A DNA stretch of 6,410 nucleotides from an uncultured Woeseiaceae bacterium (GCA_947259435.1 CAMYMP010000024.1:1-6410); one strand, 5' to 3'; counted from the first letter of the stretch, positions 1-6,209 are shown. The notes: generated by a model from the sequence alone, not told the origin. Numbers and translations: made by a program.

Positions 1-337
1 GATCGACGACGGCCTTGCGGTCGAACAGCAGTCGCGTCAGCGCGAGACCGATACTGACCTCATCAGCCGCGACAATTCGCCTCAGGCTTTCCGGCGCAAT
101 AAGTTCGGCATCGTAAAATTCGATTTCGGGGCCACTGAGTCCCCAGCGCGCATCCATCCCGGAAAACTCGACGTTCAACCCGATCGCGGCACTCGCCCAG
201 CCCTTGATATCTTCCTGGTATTCGGGAAGTCGCGGCAAAAACAGTCGGAACAGGCCAACGGCAATGGCCAGCAATATCAGGATGCCGCCCGCCGCATAGG
301 CGAGATACTTCATCAGACGTCTGAATAACTTGATCAT
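1..337 (-). CDS. yhdP: YhdP-family AsmA-like envelope protein, N-terminal fragment
   Basis: Only the first 112 codons are present; the frame is open to the left edge. The peptide starts with a short basic stretch (MIKLFRRLMK), then one hydrophobic segment at about residues 11-33 that looks like an uncleaved signal anchor. A periplasmic part follows with a W-x-L-x-GP motif at about residues 66-71 (ARWGLSGPEIEF), which fits the start of YhdP. YhdP is a very long (over 1200 residues in E. coli) AsmA-like inner-membrane-anchored protein, implicated in moving phospholipids toward the outer membrane. The start at 337 is the first ATG in frame after the rng stop, 23 nt away. No good Shine-Dalgarno is visible, so translation may depend on coupling to rng. 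A second ATG at residue 9 is possible. The position directly after rng is the same as in E. coli and strengthens the call. The rest of the gene lies outside the window. Confidence 0.8.
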   Translation of the reverse strand, partial: MIKLFRRLMKYLAYAAGGILILLAIAVGLFRLFLPRLPEYQEDIKGWASAAIGLNVEFSGMDARWGLSGPEIEFYDAELIAPESLRRIVAADEVSIGLALTRLLFDRKAVVD

Positions 338-360
338 TGATTTGGCGTCATCGCGTGGCT

Positions 361-1842
361 TTACATCAGAACGACATCGAACTGGTCCTGCAAATACAGC
401 GACTCAGGCTGCAGGCGTATGGACTTGCCTGTCTGCTCTTCAAGGGTTGCAAGGCTCGGCGCCTGCTCGTCCAGTAACAACTCAATGACATCCTGATGCG
501 CCAGAACCATCGCCTCATCAAACTCGAACTGCCGTGACTGGCGAATGATCTCGCGAAACACCTCGAAGCAAACGGTCTCCGCCGTCATGACGAAACCACG
601 CCCGCTACAGCTTGGACAATCTTCGCAGAGGATATGCTGCAAACTCTCGCGGGTGCGCTTGCGCGTCATCTCGACAAGGCCCAGTGGGGATACGGGCGTT
701 ATCTGGTGACGCGCATGGTCGGTCGAGAGCGACTGTTCGAGCAGCTGCAGGACATTCTCACGGTGATCCGGTTCCTCCATATCGATGAAATCGATAATGA
801 TGATGCCGCCGAGGTTTCTGAGCCGTAGCTGCCTCGCGATAGTGACGGCCGCCTCGAGATTCGTGCGATATATGGTCTCCTCGAGATTGCGATGGCCGAC
901 GTAGCCGCCCGTGTTGACGTCGACGGTGGTCATCGCCTCGGTCTGATCAAAAATTATGTATCCTCCTGATTTCAAAGGGATACTTCGGTCCAACGCTTTG
1001 CGAATCTCGTCCTCGATCGCATGCAGGTCAAAGATGGGCCGGCGGCGCCGGTAGAGCTCCAGCATTGGCGCCACGGGTGGCAGAAATGTCTCCGCAAAAT
1101 CGTGCATGGCTGCAAAGCTCTGTTCCGAATCGACGAGGATGTGTTCCACATTTTCCGTAACGAGGTCCCGAAGGACTCGCAACGGCAGAGATAAATCTTC
1201 GTGCACCAGGGTTTTTACCTGAGCTTTGCTGCACCGTTCCTGAACGACCGCCCACAATTTGACCAGAAAATTCAGGTCGGCTCGTAATTCCTCGATTTCC
1301 GCGCCTTCGGCGACGGTCCTGACAATAGCGCCACAGTCGAGGTCTGCCTCCTCGAGCAGTGACGCGACGAGGCTGCGCAGCCGCTCCCGCTCATCTTCAT
1401 CCTCGATGCGCGCAGAGACTCCGACGCTGTCGCCTTTGGGCAGCAGCACAAGCTGTCGTGATGGCAAGGTAATGAACGTTGTCAGCCGCGCACCCTTGTT
1501 GCCCAGCGGGTCCTTGACGACCTGTACGAGGACGTCCTCGCCCTCTTTGACGAGTTCCCGGATACTCGGCAAGTTGTCGCTCGAAGCGTCACCGTTTTGC
1601 AGCCGCACGATGTCGGACGCATGCAGGAACGCCGTTCGCGGTAAGCCAATTTCGACGAAGGCCGCCTGCATCCCCGGCAATACTCGTGACACGCGGCCTT
1701 TGTAGATATTGCTGATAACGCCGCGCCGCGCTGCTCGCTCCACATGGACTTCCTGCAGCACGCCATTCTCGAGCAGTGCCGCACGCACTTCGTTCGGCGT
1801 CACGTTGACCAAAATCTCTTCTTTTCGTGACTCGTCCGTCAT
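361..1842 (-). CDS. rng: Ribonuclease G
   Basis: Endoribonuclease of the RNase E/G family. It trims the 5' end of 16S rRNA and turns over some mRNAs in the cytoplasm. The protein has 493 residues against about 489 in E. coli and aligns end to end. Visible parts: N-terminal core motif NVTPNEVRAALLENGVLQE (13-31); S1 RNA-binding region with YKGRVSRVLPGMQAAFVEIG (47-66) and VVKDPLGNKGARLT (108-121); catalytic DNase I-like region with TTVDVNTGG (305-313), where D308 and N310 are expected metal ligands, and IIIIDFIDM (347-355) with D351. The zinc-link CPSC is at C409-C412. The C-terminus QDQFDVVLM matches the usual RNase G ending, and there is no RNase E-type degradosome extension. The start at 1842 is preceded by a weak purine-rich AGAGATAAG. 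The gene follows maf after 68 nt and precedes yhdP by 23 nt, as in E. coli. All key residues are present. Confidence 0.97.
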   Translation of the reverse strand: MTDESRKEEILVNVTPNEVRAALLENGVLQEVHVERAARRGVISNIYKGRVSRVLPGMQAAFVEIGLPRTAFLHASDIVRLQNGDASSDNLPSIRELVKEGEDVLVQVVKDPLGNKGARLTTFITLPSRQLVLLPKGDSVGVSARIEDEDERERLRSLVASLLEEADLDCGAIVRTVAEGAEIEELRADLNFLVKLWAVVQERCSKAQVKTLVHEDLSLPLRVLRDLVTENVEHILVDSEQSFAAMHDFAETFLPPVAPMLELYRRRRPIFDLHAIEDEIRKALDRSIPLKSGGYIIFDQTEAMTTVDVNTGGYVGHRNLEETIYRTNLEAAVTIARQLRLRNLGGIIIIDFIDMEEPDHRENVLQLLEQSLSTDHARHQITPVSPLGLVEMTRKRTRESLQHILCEDCPSCSGRGFVMTAETVCFEVFREIIRQSRQFEFDEAMVLAHQDVIELLLDEQAPSLATLEEQTGKSIRLQPESLYLQDQFDVVLM

Positions 1843-1910
1843 TCTTATCTCTACTGCGTTTGGCGTCGCTTGCTAATGATGCGTATCTGACCAGCGGCCA
1901 TCCGTGTGCC

Positions 1911-2483
1911 TCACAATACTCTCAGACCTGCATCGCGCAGCAGCTGCACGGTTTCGAAAACCGGCAATCCGACGACGCCTGAATAACTGCCGGAAATTCC
2001 CTCGACGAACACGCCGCCAAGACCCTGAATCGCATAAGCCCCTGCCTTGTCGCAGGGCTCCCCACTTTGCCAGTATGCGAACGCCTCGTCAGGACGGATT
2101 TCCCGAAACTTGACTTCCGTGGCGGACAAGGCGGTGCGAATGCCCGCTTGCGCCAGCACTGCTACGCCTGTCAGCACTCTGTGCGTATGGCCTGACAGAG
2201 CCTGGAGCATGTCGATGGCATCGTCGCAGTCCTCTGGCTTGCCAAATACCCGCTCACCGAGCACGACAACGGTATCAGCGGCGAGCACGATCCGTGAATC
2301 GTCAGATTCGGCCGATTTAGCCTTGGCCACGGCCAGTCGCAGCGCCATCTCCTCGGCCGGTTCTCCTTCCAGCCTGCTTTCGTCAGCATCGACGCCTTTA
2401 GCCGAAAATGTCAGGCCTAATGCGCGCAGGATCTCCGTTCGCCGCGGCGACGAAGATGCAAGGTGTAAAGCCGGTGTGGACAT
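1911..2483 (-). CDS. maf: Maf-family nucleotide pyrophosphatase, YhdE type
   Basis: House-cleaning pyrophosphatase that hydrolyses dTTP, UTP and modified pyrimidine nucleotides in the YhdE subgroup, preventing their incorporation into nucleic acid. The 190-residue product has the family signature near its start, LASSSPRRTEIL (8-19). It also has the core motif LAADTVVVL (67-75) with the acidic residue D70, GKP with K82, the segment GEPCDKAGAYAIQGLGGVF (141-159) with Q153, and the ending motif GSYSGVVGLPVFE (165-177). KAGAYAIQGLGG points to YhdE rather than the YceF subgroup. The start at 2483 places the signature about eight residues in, as is usual. An in-frame ATG at 2540 would add 19 residues unlike the family and overlap rlmH by 40 nt. 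There is no clear Shine-Dalgarno in the 17 nt after the rlmH stop, so translational coupling to rlmH is likely (inference). Confidence 0.95.
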   Translation of the reverse strand: MSTPALHLASSSPRRTEILRALGLTFSAKGVDADESRLEGEPAEEMALRLAVAKAKSAESDDSRIVLAADTVVVLGERVFGKPEDCDDAIDMLQALSGHTHRVLTGVAVLAQAGIRTALSATEVKFREIRPDEAFAYWQSGEPCDKAGAYAIQGLGGVFVEGISGSYSGVVGLPVFETVQLLRDAGLRVL

Positions 2484-2500
2484 GGGTCGGCAGGCACCGC

Positions 2501-2971
2501 TTATTCGCGGTGATACGGGTGGCCTGTCTGCAACGACCATGCCCGATACAGCTGCTCGGCAAAAAGTACGCGGGCCAGACCGTGCGGCAACGTCAAGCTC
2601 GATAATGACCAGATGAAATCCGCGCGTTCACGACATGCCGAGGAGACGCCGTCGGGCCCGCCAATCATGAAACAGAGATTGCGGCCGTCCGACTGCCAAT
2701 CGGCGAGCCGCGCGGCCAGATCAGGACTTGACATTTGTTTGCCTCTCTCGTCGAGCAGCACAACCTGCTCGTTGCCGGCCAGCTTGGCAAGCAATTGCTC
2801 GCCCTCGGCCTGCTTCGCACTTTCCGACTTATCATTCTTGCTCCGCCGCACCGTTGCTATGCAGTCAAGCCGGAACTTCCATTCCCGCGGCAGCCTTCCC
2901 GCGTACAGGTCGAATGCTGTATCGACCCACGACGGCTGACGGTCGCCGACGGCGATCACGCGGATATGCAT
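2501..2971 (-). CDS. rlmH: 23S rRNA (pseudouridine1915-N3)-methyltransferase RlmH
   Basis: SPOUT-class methyltransferase that uses S-adenosylmethionine to N3-methylate pseudouridine 1915 in helix 69 of 23S rRNA, acting on assembled 70S ribosomes. The product has 156 residues, against 155 in E. coli. Visible motifs: N-terminal strand IRVIAVGDRQPSWV (3-16), VVLLDERGKQ (70-79), the knot/SAM site CFMIGGPDG (100-108), WSLSSLTLPHGLARVLFAEQ (121-140), and the invariant C-terminus YRAWSLQTGHPYHRE (142-156). The start at 2971 comes only 3 nt after the rsfS stop. The sequence ACAGGTAG overlapping that stop supplies a modest ribosome binding site. It is followed directly by maf rather than mrdA, which comes next in E. 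coli. Confidence 0.97.
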   Translation of the reverse strand: MHIRVIAVGDRQPSWVDTAFDLYAGRLPREWKFRLDCIATVRRSKNDKSESAKQAEGEQLLAKLAGNEQVVLLDERGKQMSSPDLAARLADWQSDGRNLCFMIGGPDGVSSACRERADFIWSLSSLTLPHGLARVLFAEQLYRAWSLQTGHPYHRE

Positions 2972-2974
2972 GGG

Positions 2975-3328
2975 CTACCTGTCCGTGGCGGCAAGATCGC
3001 CCGACAATCCGAGCGACCAGAGTTTCTCCAGATTATAGAACTCACGCACTTTGGGCAGCATCACGTGCACTACTGCTTCCTGCAGATCCAGCAGCACCCA
3101 CTCGCCGCCCTCTTCGCCCTCGACCCCGATCGGCCTGTGGCCGGCTTCTTTGGCTTTCTCGGCAACGTTATCGACGAGCGCCTGAACATGTCGGTTCGAC
3201 GTACCGCTTGCAACGATCATAAAGTCGGTGACGGTGGTCATATTTCGTACATCAAGTTTGACAATGTCCTGTGCCTTGATGTCTTCGAGGGCGTCGATAA
3301 CAAGCGTGCATAACTGCTCACTGTTCAT
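2975..3328 (-). CDS. rsfS: Ribosomal silencing factor RsfS
   Basis: Iojap/DUF143-family factor that binds uL14 on the 50S subunit and blocks joining with 30S, lowering translation when nutrients are short. The product has 117 residues, against 105 in E. coli. Motifs: [18 protein letters not shown] (10-27), [18 protein letters not shown] (34-51), [15 protein letters not shown] (76-90), and FYNLEKLWS (97-105). The last dozen residues (to ATDR) extend past the E. coli end and look like an unstructured tail. I chose the ATG at 3328 because [14 protein letters not shown] aligns with the family start and GCAGAGAACAAC lies just upstream. An in-frame ATG at 3391 would add 21 residues and overlap the end of nadD. 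The gene is 44 nt after nadD and 3 nt before rlmH, the common bacterial nadD-rsfS-rlmH order. Confidence 0.95.
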   Translation of the reverse strand: MNSEQLCTLVIDALEDIKAQDIVKLDVRNMTTVTDFMIVASGTSNRHVQALVDNVAEKAKEAGHRPIGVEGEEGGEWVLLDLQEAVVHVMLPKVREFYNLEKLWSLGLSGDLAATDR

Positions 3329-3372
3329 GCGTTGTTCTCTGCGTATTTCAAATTTGTCTCCTACAGCTTTTC

Positions 3373-4005
3373 TCAGGAATAACAGCCACATTCTTTAATG
3401 AAGTCACGGACGGCATCCGGCATCAGGAATCTCGGATCCCGGCCCGCCGCGATCAGGTCGCGAATCTCGGTCGACGCGATCTCGAGCTGCGTTACGGCGT
3501 GGATGTGGACCCGGCCATGAAGATTCTCGTGAAGATCGTCGACCCGATGCGTGCCGCGTGCCGCAATGATATCGCCGAGCTCACCGATGTCCGGCGCTTT
3601 CCAGCCCGGCCGGTGCGCGATAATGATGTGGGCGAGATCGAGAATCTCATCCCAGCGATGCCAGCTCGTGAGCCCCAGAAATGCGTCCATACCGACAATC
3701 AGACCCAACGACACGTCCGCGCGTTCCTTGCGAATCTTCGCAAGCGTGTCGATTGTGTACGACGGCCCCTCACGCCGGAGTTCGCAGTCGTCGACGACGA
3801 AACCGGGCTGATCCTTCGTTGCAAGTCTGACCATCTCCAGCCGCAGTCGGGCCGTCGCGAACGTCTCTCCGCGGTGAGGCGGATCGCCGCTGGGCACGAA
3901 GCAGATTTCGCCGAAGCGCAGCGCCTGCAACATTTCGAATGCCGTTCGCAGATGTCCGTAATGAATCGGGTCGAACGTTCCGCCGAATATCCCGATCGGG
4001 TTCAT
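3373..4005 (-). CDS. nadD: Nicotinate-nucleotide adenylyltransferase
   Basis: Transfers AMP from ATP to nicotinate mononucleotide, giving deamido-NAD, the next-to-last step of NAD synthesis; cytoplasmic. The product has 210 residues, close to E. coli NadD (213). Motifs: nucleotidyltransferase signature [15 protein letters not shown] (4-18) with H15 and H18; VPSGDPPHR (37-45); EGPSYTIDT (79-87), a NadD-specific substrate loop; [18 protein letters not shown] (101-118); and the second nucleotide motif IASTEIR (176-182). The start ATG at 4005 overlaps the holA stop in an ATGA arrangement, which suggests translational coupling. The C-terminus is ECGCYS, in a place where the family often ends in a Leu-Tyr type tail. 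This CxC is the only odd feature. Confidence 0.96.
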   Translation of the reverse strand: MNPIGIFGGTFDPIHYGHLRTAFEMLQALRFGEICFVPSGDPPHRGETFATARLRLEMVRLATKDQPGFVVDDCELRREGPSYTIDTLAKIRKERADVSLGLIVGMDAFLGLTSWHRWDEILDLAHIIIAHRPGWKAPDIGELGDIIAARGTHRVDDLHENLHGRVHIHAVTQLEIASTEIRDLIAAGRDPRFLMPDAVRDFIKECGCYS

Positions 4006-5006
4006 CGCGTCGATATCCCGAGGACGATATCGGTCGACAGCTGCCAGGGGTCAGCGCGAAACTGCCCTTTGGCTGCCTGGTCGGCATGGCCGGCAGTCTT
4101 GAGCAGGCGGTGAAAATCTCCATGTTTATGGCGGCTGACGCAGCTTCGCACCAGGGCCTGGCGATTGCGCCACACGCCGGTTTTTTGCATACCGCTCGCG
4201 AGGTCCATGCCTTGAGAAACCGTATCCGTAAGGCTTGCAAGCGTGCGCAGTTCCCTGGTCAGCGCCCATATGACAATCACAGGCTCGACACCCTCCGCCC
4301 GCAGCCCGGACAGTATTCGCAGTGCGCGGCTGGCATCGCCGCCGAGCGCCGCATCCACCAGCTTGAAGACGTCATAGCGGCTGCTGTTGGCGACTGCCGT
4401 GCTGACATCCTCCGCGCTTACCTTGCCTTCGCCGAGTATCAGGCGGAGTTTCTCGATCTCCTGCCCGGCCGCCAGCAGATTTCCCTCGACGCGGTCGGCG
4501 ATCATTGCAACGGCGCCGCGATCCGGCTGCAATCCTGCCTGTCGCATACGCCCGGCGATCCACCCTGGCAGTTCACGCGCACCGATCGGCCACACCTGAC
4601 AGTGGACGCCTTTGGCCTCGATCGATTTGACCCACTTGGATGCCTGGCCGCTGCGATCCAGCTTTGCACTGCTCACGATGAGCATGAGGTCGGCATCGGT
4701 ACTCTCGACAAGATCGGCAATCGCCTGGCTACCCGTGCGGCCGGGCTTGCCGGTCGGTAGACGCAATTCAACGATGCGTTTCTCGGCAAAGAGCGACAGA
4801 TTGGAGCTCGAGTTGCGTAGTCCTGCCCAATCAAATCCTTGAGTTGCGATATGCAACTCGCGCGACGTAAATCCATGTAGATGCGCTGCTTCGCGAATCG
4901 AATCGAGCGCCTCGGACACCAGCAGGTGCTCATCTCCCGTCACCAGGTAACAATGCGCCAGATTTTTCTGTAGATGCGATGGGAGCTGGTTTACGTTGAT
5001 CTTCAA
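4002..5006 (-). CDS. holA: DNA polymerase III delta subunit
   Basis: Subunit of the clamp loader that opens the beta sliding clamp during DNA replication. The product has 334 residues, against 343 in E. coli. The start MKINVNQLPSHLQKNLAHCY aligns with the E. coli N-terminus, then YLVTGDEHLLV (20-30). SLFAEKRIVEL (71-81) corresponds to the beta-clamp-binding element, with L72 and F73 as the expected contact residues. The middle has LPGWIAGRMRQAGLQ (146-160) and EGNLLAAGQEIEKLRL (174-189), typical of domain II. The C-terminal domain has EGVEPVIVIWALTRELRTL (238-256). The initiation codon is TTG at 5006-5004, supported by family alignment and by a GGAG 8 nt upstream. It overlaps the stop of the preceding Trm112-like gene in TTGA. 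Its stop overlaps the nadD start by 4 nt. Confidence 0.95.
   Translation of the reverse strand: MKINVNQLPSHLQKNLAHCYLVTGDEHLLVSEALDSIREAAHLHGFTSRELHIATQGFDWAGLRNSSSNLSLFAEKRIVELRLPTGKPGRTGSQAIADLVESTDADLMLIVSSAKLDRSGQASKWVKSIEAKGVHCQVWPIGARELPGWIAGRMRQAGLQPDRGAVAMIADRVEGNLLAAGQEIEKLRLILGEGKVSAEDVSTAVANSSRYDVFKLVDAALGGDASRALRILSGLRAEGVEPVIVIWALTRELRTLASLTDTVSQGMDLASGMQKTGVWRNRQALVRSCVSRHKHGDFHRLLKTAGHADQAAKGQFRADPWQLSTDIVLGISTR
4841..4859. repeat. Perfect 7-bp inverted repeat inside holA
   Basis: GAGTTGC, a 5-nt loop GATAT, and GCAACTC form a perfect hairpin within the holA coding sequence, about 50 codons from the start. An additional direct copy of GAGTTGCG lies at 4810-4817 and could pair with the same GCAACTC arm, so two exclusive mRNA hairpins are possible. 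No U-run follows, so it is not an intrinsic terminator. It may be chance. Confidence 0.4.
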
Positions 5007-5257
5007 CCAAGCTGCTCCATGCTGACCGACTCACCTTCGAGCAGCACCGGTATGCCGTTGGTGACGGGATACAGCATTTTGCCGTCATCGGTGACCAGCG
5101 CCTCCGACAAGCGCGACTCGAGCACCCGGCCATCGCGATTGCTCAACCTCCCGGCATCGATCGCTTCATTGACCTCTTTAAGTGTCCCGCTCCTGGCGAG
5201 CGAAAGCTCCTTGTGGGTCACAGGGCAGCGCAGTATTGCTAGCAGTCGTTTGTCCAT
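5003..5257 (-). CDS. Trm112-family (UPF0434/YcaR-like) small protein
   Basis: This 84-residue protein resembles the Trm112/YcaR family. It has the N-terminus MDKRLLAILRCPVTHKEL (1-18) and the C-terminal signature YPVTNGIPVLL (63-73). Eukaryotic and archaeal Trm112 are zinc-binding partners that activate tRNA and translation-factor methyltransferases; the bacterial role is poorly defined. The zinc site is degenerate: C11 is the only cysteine, and the second position of the CPxC knuckle is Thr, with His next to it. It is longer than the roughly 60-residue E. coli YcaR because of an insert of about 25 residues (about 23-52, with NEAIDAGRL) between the two motifs. I chose the ATG at 5257 because it fits the family start and is preceded by GGGAAGG. 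An in-frame ATG at 5305 would add 16 residues inside the divergent gene. It is the first gene of the operon and its stop overlaps the holA TTG start. Confidence 0.85.
   Translation of the reverse strand: MDKRLLAILRCPVTHKELSLARSGTLKEVNEAIDAGRLSNRDGRVLESRLSEALVTDDGKMLYPVTNGIPVLLEGESVSMEQLG
5015..5018 (-). promoter_or_regulatory. Ribosome binding site of holA (GGAG)
   Basis: GGAG on the minus strand lies 8 nt before the TTG at 5006. This spacing is good and supports the unusual start codon of holA. It lies within the last codons of the Trm112-like gene. Confidence 0.6.
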
Positions 5258-5260
5258 ATA

Positions 5261-5267
5261 CCTTCCC
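5261..5267 (-). promoter_or_regulatory. Ribosome binding site of the Trm112-family gene
   Basis: GGGAAGG on the minus strand ends 3 nt before the ATG at 5257, with its GGGA part 6 nt away. It is the strongest purine-rich site near any start here and decides for the ATG at 5257 over the longer reading. Confidence 0.6.
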
Positions 5268-5277
5268 GGTCTCTGAT

Positions 5278-5305
5278 AGGATAACGGCATCTCGCTATGG
5301 ATCAA
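5278..5305 (-). promoter_or_regulatory. Candidate sigma-70 promoter of the holA-yhdP operon
   Basis: On the minus strand, TTGATC (5305-5300) and TATCCT (5283-5278) are separated by 16 bp, each matching four of six consensus bases. Transcription would start near 5271, giving a short leader before the ATG at 5257. The -35 element lies inside the first codons of the divergent MerC-type gene, as the 39-bp gap forces. By-eye match only; no comparable plus-strand promoter was evident. Confidence 0.35.
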
Positions 5306-5695
5306 AATATGTCGAAATCGGGCAGCTGGCTCGATGGCCTCGCGGTCGGCTTATCGGCACTGTGCCTGATCCACTGCCTTGCGCTGCCGCTCATCGTGGC
5401 GGGTCTGCCGTTTCTCGCCCAGTTTGCAGACAGTCACCTGCATTTGCAGATGCTGGTCGTCGTTCTGCCGCTTAGCGTCGTCGCGCTTGGGCTGGGATTT
5501 CGCCACCACCGCAACCTCAGAATAGTGATCGCGGGCGTCGTGGGCATGCTTACGCTATTGATCGGCGCTACGGTGGCGCATTCGCAGCTTGGCCTGGCCG
5601 CCGACCGCTTGTTTACGATCGTGGGCGCGCTGGTACTGGCCGCGGCACATTTTTACAACAGTGTCCGCACCCGTGAACACAAGGCCGGCGCATAG
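5297..5695 (+). CDS. MerC-domain integral membrane protein
   Basis: This 132-residue protein is nearly all membrane, with four likely helices at about residues 14-42, 50-68, 73-94 and 103-120. The first helix has LSALCLIHCLALPLIVAGLPF (19-39) with a CxxHC arrangement (C23, H26, C27), typical of chromosomal MerC-domain proteins. MerC in mercury operons is an inner-membrane mercury transporter. Chromosomal relatives outside mer operons have unknown substrates, and no merR, merT, merP or merA is nearby, so mercury transport should not be assumed. Further possible metal ligands are H47, H49, H70, H71, H95 and H118; the C-terminal tail is basic and probably cytoplasmic. The start at 5297 is the first ATG; a second ATG at residue 5 is possible. 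AGGATAACGG upstream is a poorly spaced binding site. It is divergent from the Trm112-like gene and convergent with the gene at 5703. Confidence 0.8.
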   Translation: MDQNMSKSGSWLDGLAVGLSALCLIHCLALPLIVAGLPFLAQFADSHLHLQMLVVVLPLSVVALGLGFRHHRNLRIVIAGVVGMLTLLIGATVAHSQLGLAADRLFTIVGALVLAAAHFYNSVRTREHKAGA

Positions 5696-5702
5696 GCGAC
5701 TC

Positions 5703-6209
5703 CTACAGGGAACGCATCAATTCGTCATTGCCACACTGTTCAGCCGCCTCGATCGCCAGTTCCCTGTCATCCGGCAGCGGCCTGAAGGCCTCGTTGATAA
5801 GGCGACAACGCATCATTAGCTTGACCGCTGCGACATACTCCCGCTCCGCAAGCAGACGACTGAGATAAGTCTGTGCAAATACGAGCGCCGGCTCCTTGAT
5901 CTCCCACAGCACCATCTGATCGAAAAACCACTGCCACGCGCCGTCGGGTTCAGGGTCCGTCCCGAGCCAGTCGCGAATATGTTTGAAGCCACCTGCACGA
6001 TTGCCCCGGCTGATGAAGCCGTATGCATGGTTCAGCGCATTCGTGCGTGCGCTTTGAAGCTGTTCATCGAGCAATTCCTGCCCGGGCTCTGCGGGCTCGT
6101 GAATTCGGATCTCGTCGTGAAACTGATATGGGCGAACGACCGCGCCGATCAGCGCGAAAAAAGCGAATACCAGATATGCCGTAAGCAGTTCCGTAAAGAA
6201 ACCTGACAC
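5703..6209 (-). CDS. Hypothetical protein: one membrane helix plus soluble helical tail
   Basis: I do not recognise a named family with confidence. The reading frame gives 168 residues from a GTG at 6209. One hydrophobic helix lies at about residues 6-25 (ELLTAYLVFAFFALIGAVV), followed by RPYQFHDEI. A soluble, mostly helical part (about 43-168) is rich in Ala, Leu, Glu and aromatic residues, and its spacing suggests degenerate TPR-like helix pairs (for example 60-82 and 92-135). The GTG start has no good ribosome binding site. The frame is open upstream to a TGA at 6240-6242, and beyond that TGA the same frame runs to the window edge as a membrane-protein ORF. This may therefore be the C-terminal part of a larger multi-helix protein cut by a nonsense change, not a complete gene. 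It ends 7 bp from the end of the convergent MerC-type gene. Confidence 0.6.
   Translation of the reverse strand: MSGFFTELLTAYLVFAFFALIGAVVRPYQFHDEIRIHEPAEPGQELLDEQLQSARTNALNHAYGFISRGNRAGGFKHIRDWLGTDPEPDGAWQWFFDQMVLWEIKEPALVFAQTYLSRLLAEREYVAAVKLMMRCRLINEAFRPLPDDRELAIEAAEQCGNDELMRSL

Noticed and set aside
1843..1910. maf-rng gap as a promoter or terminator region
   Set aside because: Only a 5-bp imperfect hairpin without a T-run and no convincing -35/-10 pair could be found by eye.
2497..2510. CCGC-N6-GCGG inverted repeat around the rlmH stop
   Set aside because: The 4-bp stem is too short and no T-run follows, so it is not a terminator; expected by chance at this GC content.
2484..2540. Longer Maf N-terminus from the ATG at 2540
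   Set aside because: The extra 19 residues do not resemble the family and would overlap the conserved end of rlmH by 40 nt.
2047..2616. Plus-strand open frame of 189 codons opposite maf
   Set aside because: Ser/Ala/Arg-rich low-complexity translation typical of a shadow frame; maf on the other strand has all its motifs.
2735..3313. Plus-strand open frame of 192 codons opposite rlmH and rsfS
   Set aside because: Antisense shadow of two well-supported genes, with no recognisable domain or ribosome binding site.
3329..3391. Longer RsfS N-terminus from the ATG at 3391
   Set aside because: The extra 21 residues precede the normal family start and overlap the end of nadD; a better placed start exists at 3328.
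3499..4113. Plus-strand open frame of 204 codons opposite nadD
   Set aside because: Covered by nadD, whose catalytic motifs are intact; no independent support.
3939..4760. Plus-strand open frame of 273 codons opposite holA and nadD
   Set aside because: It lies fully antisense to two clearly conserved genes, its translation has no family-like motif and is rich in Arg, Ala and Pro as expected from a high-GC shadow frame.
5258..5305. Longer Trm112-like N-terminus from the ATG at 5305
   Set aside because: It would overlap the divergent MerC-type gene and skip the strong ribosome binding site before 5257.
5297..5695. Mercury resistance operon
   Set aside because: Only a MerC-domain protein is present; there is no merR, merT, merP or merA in the window.
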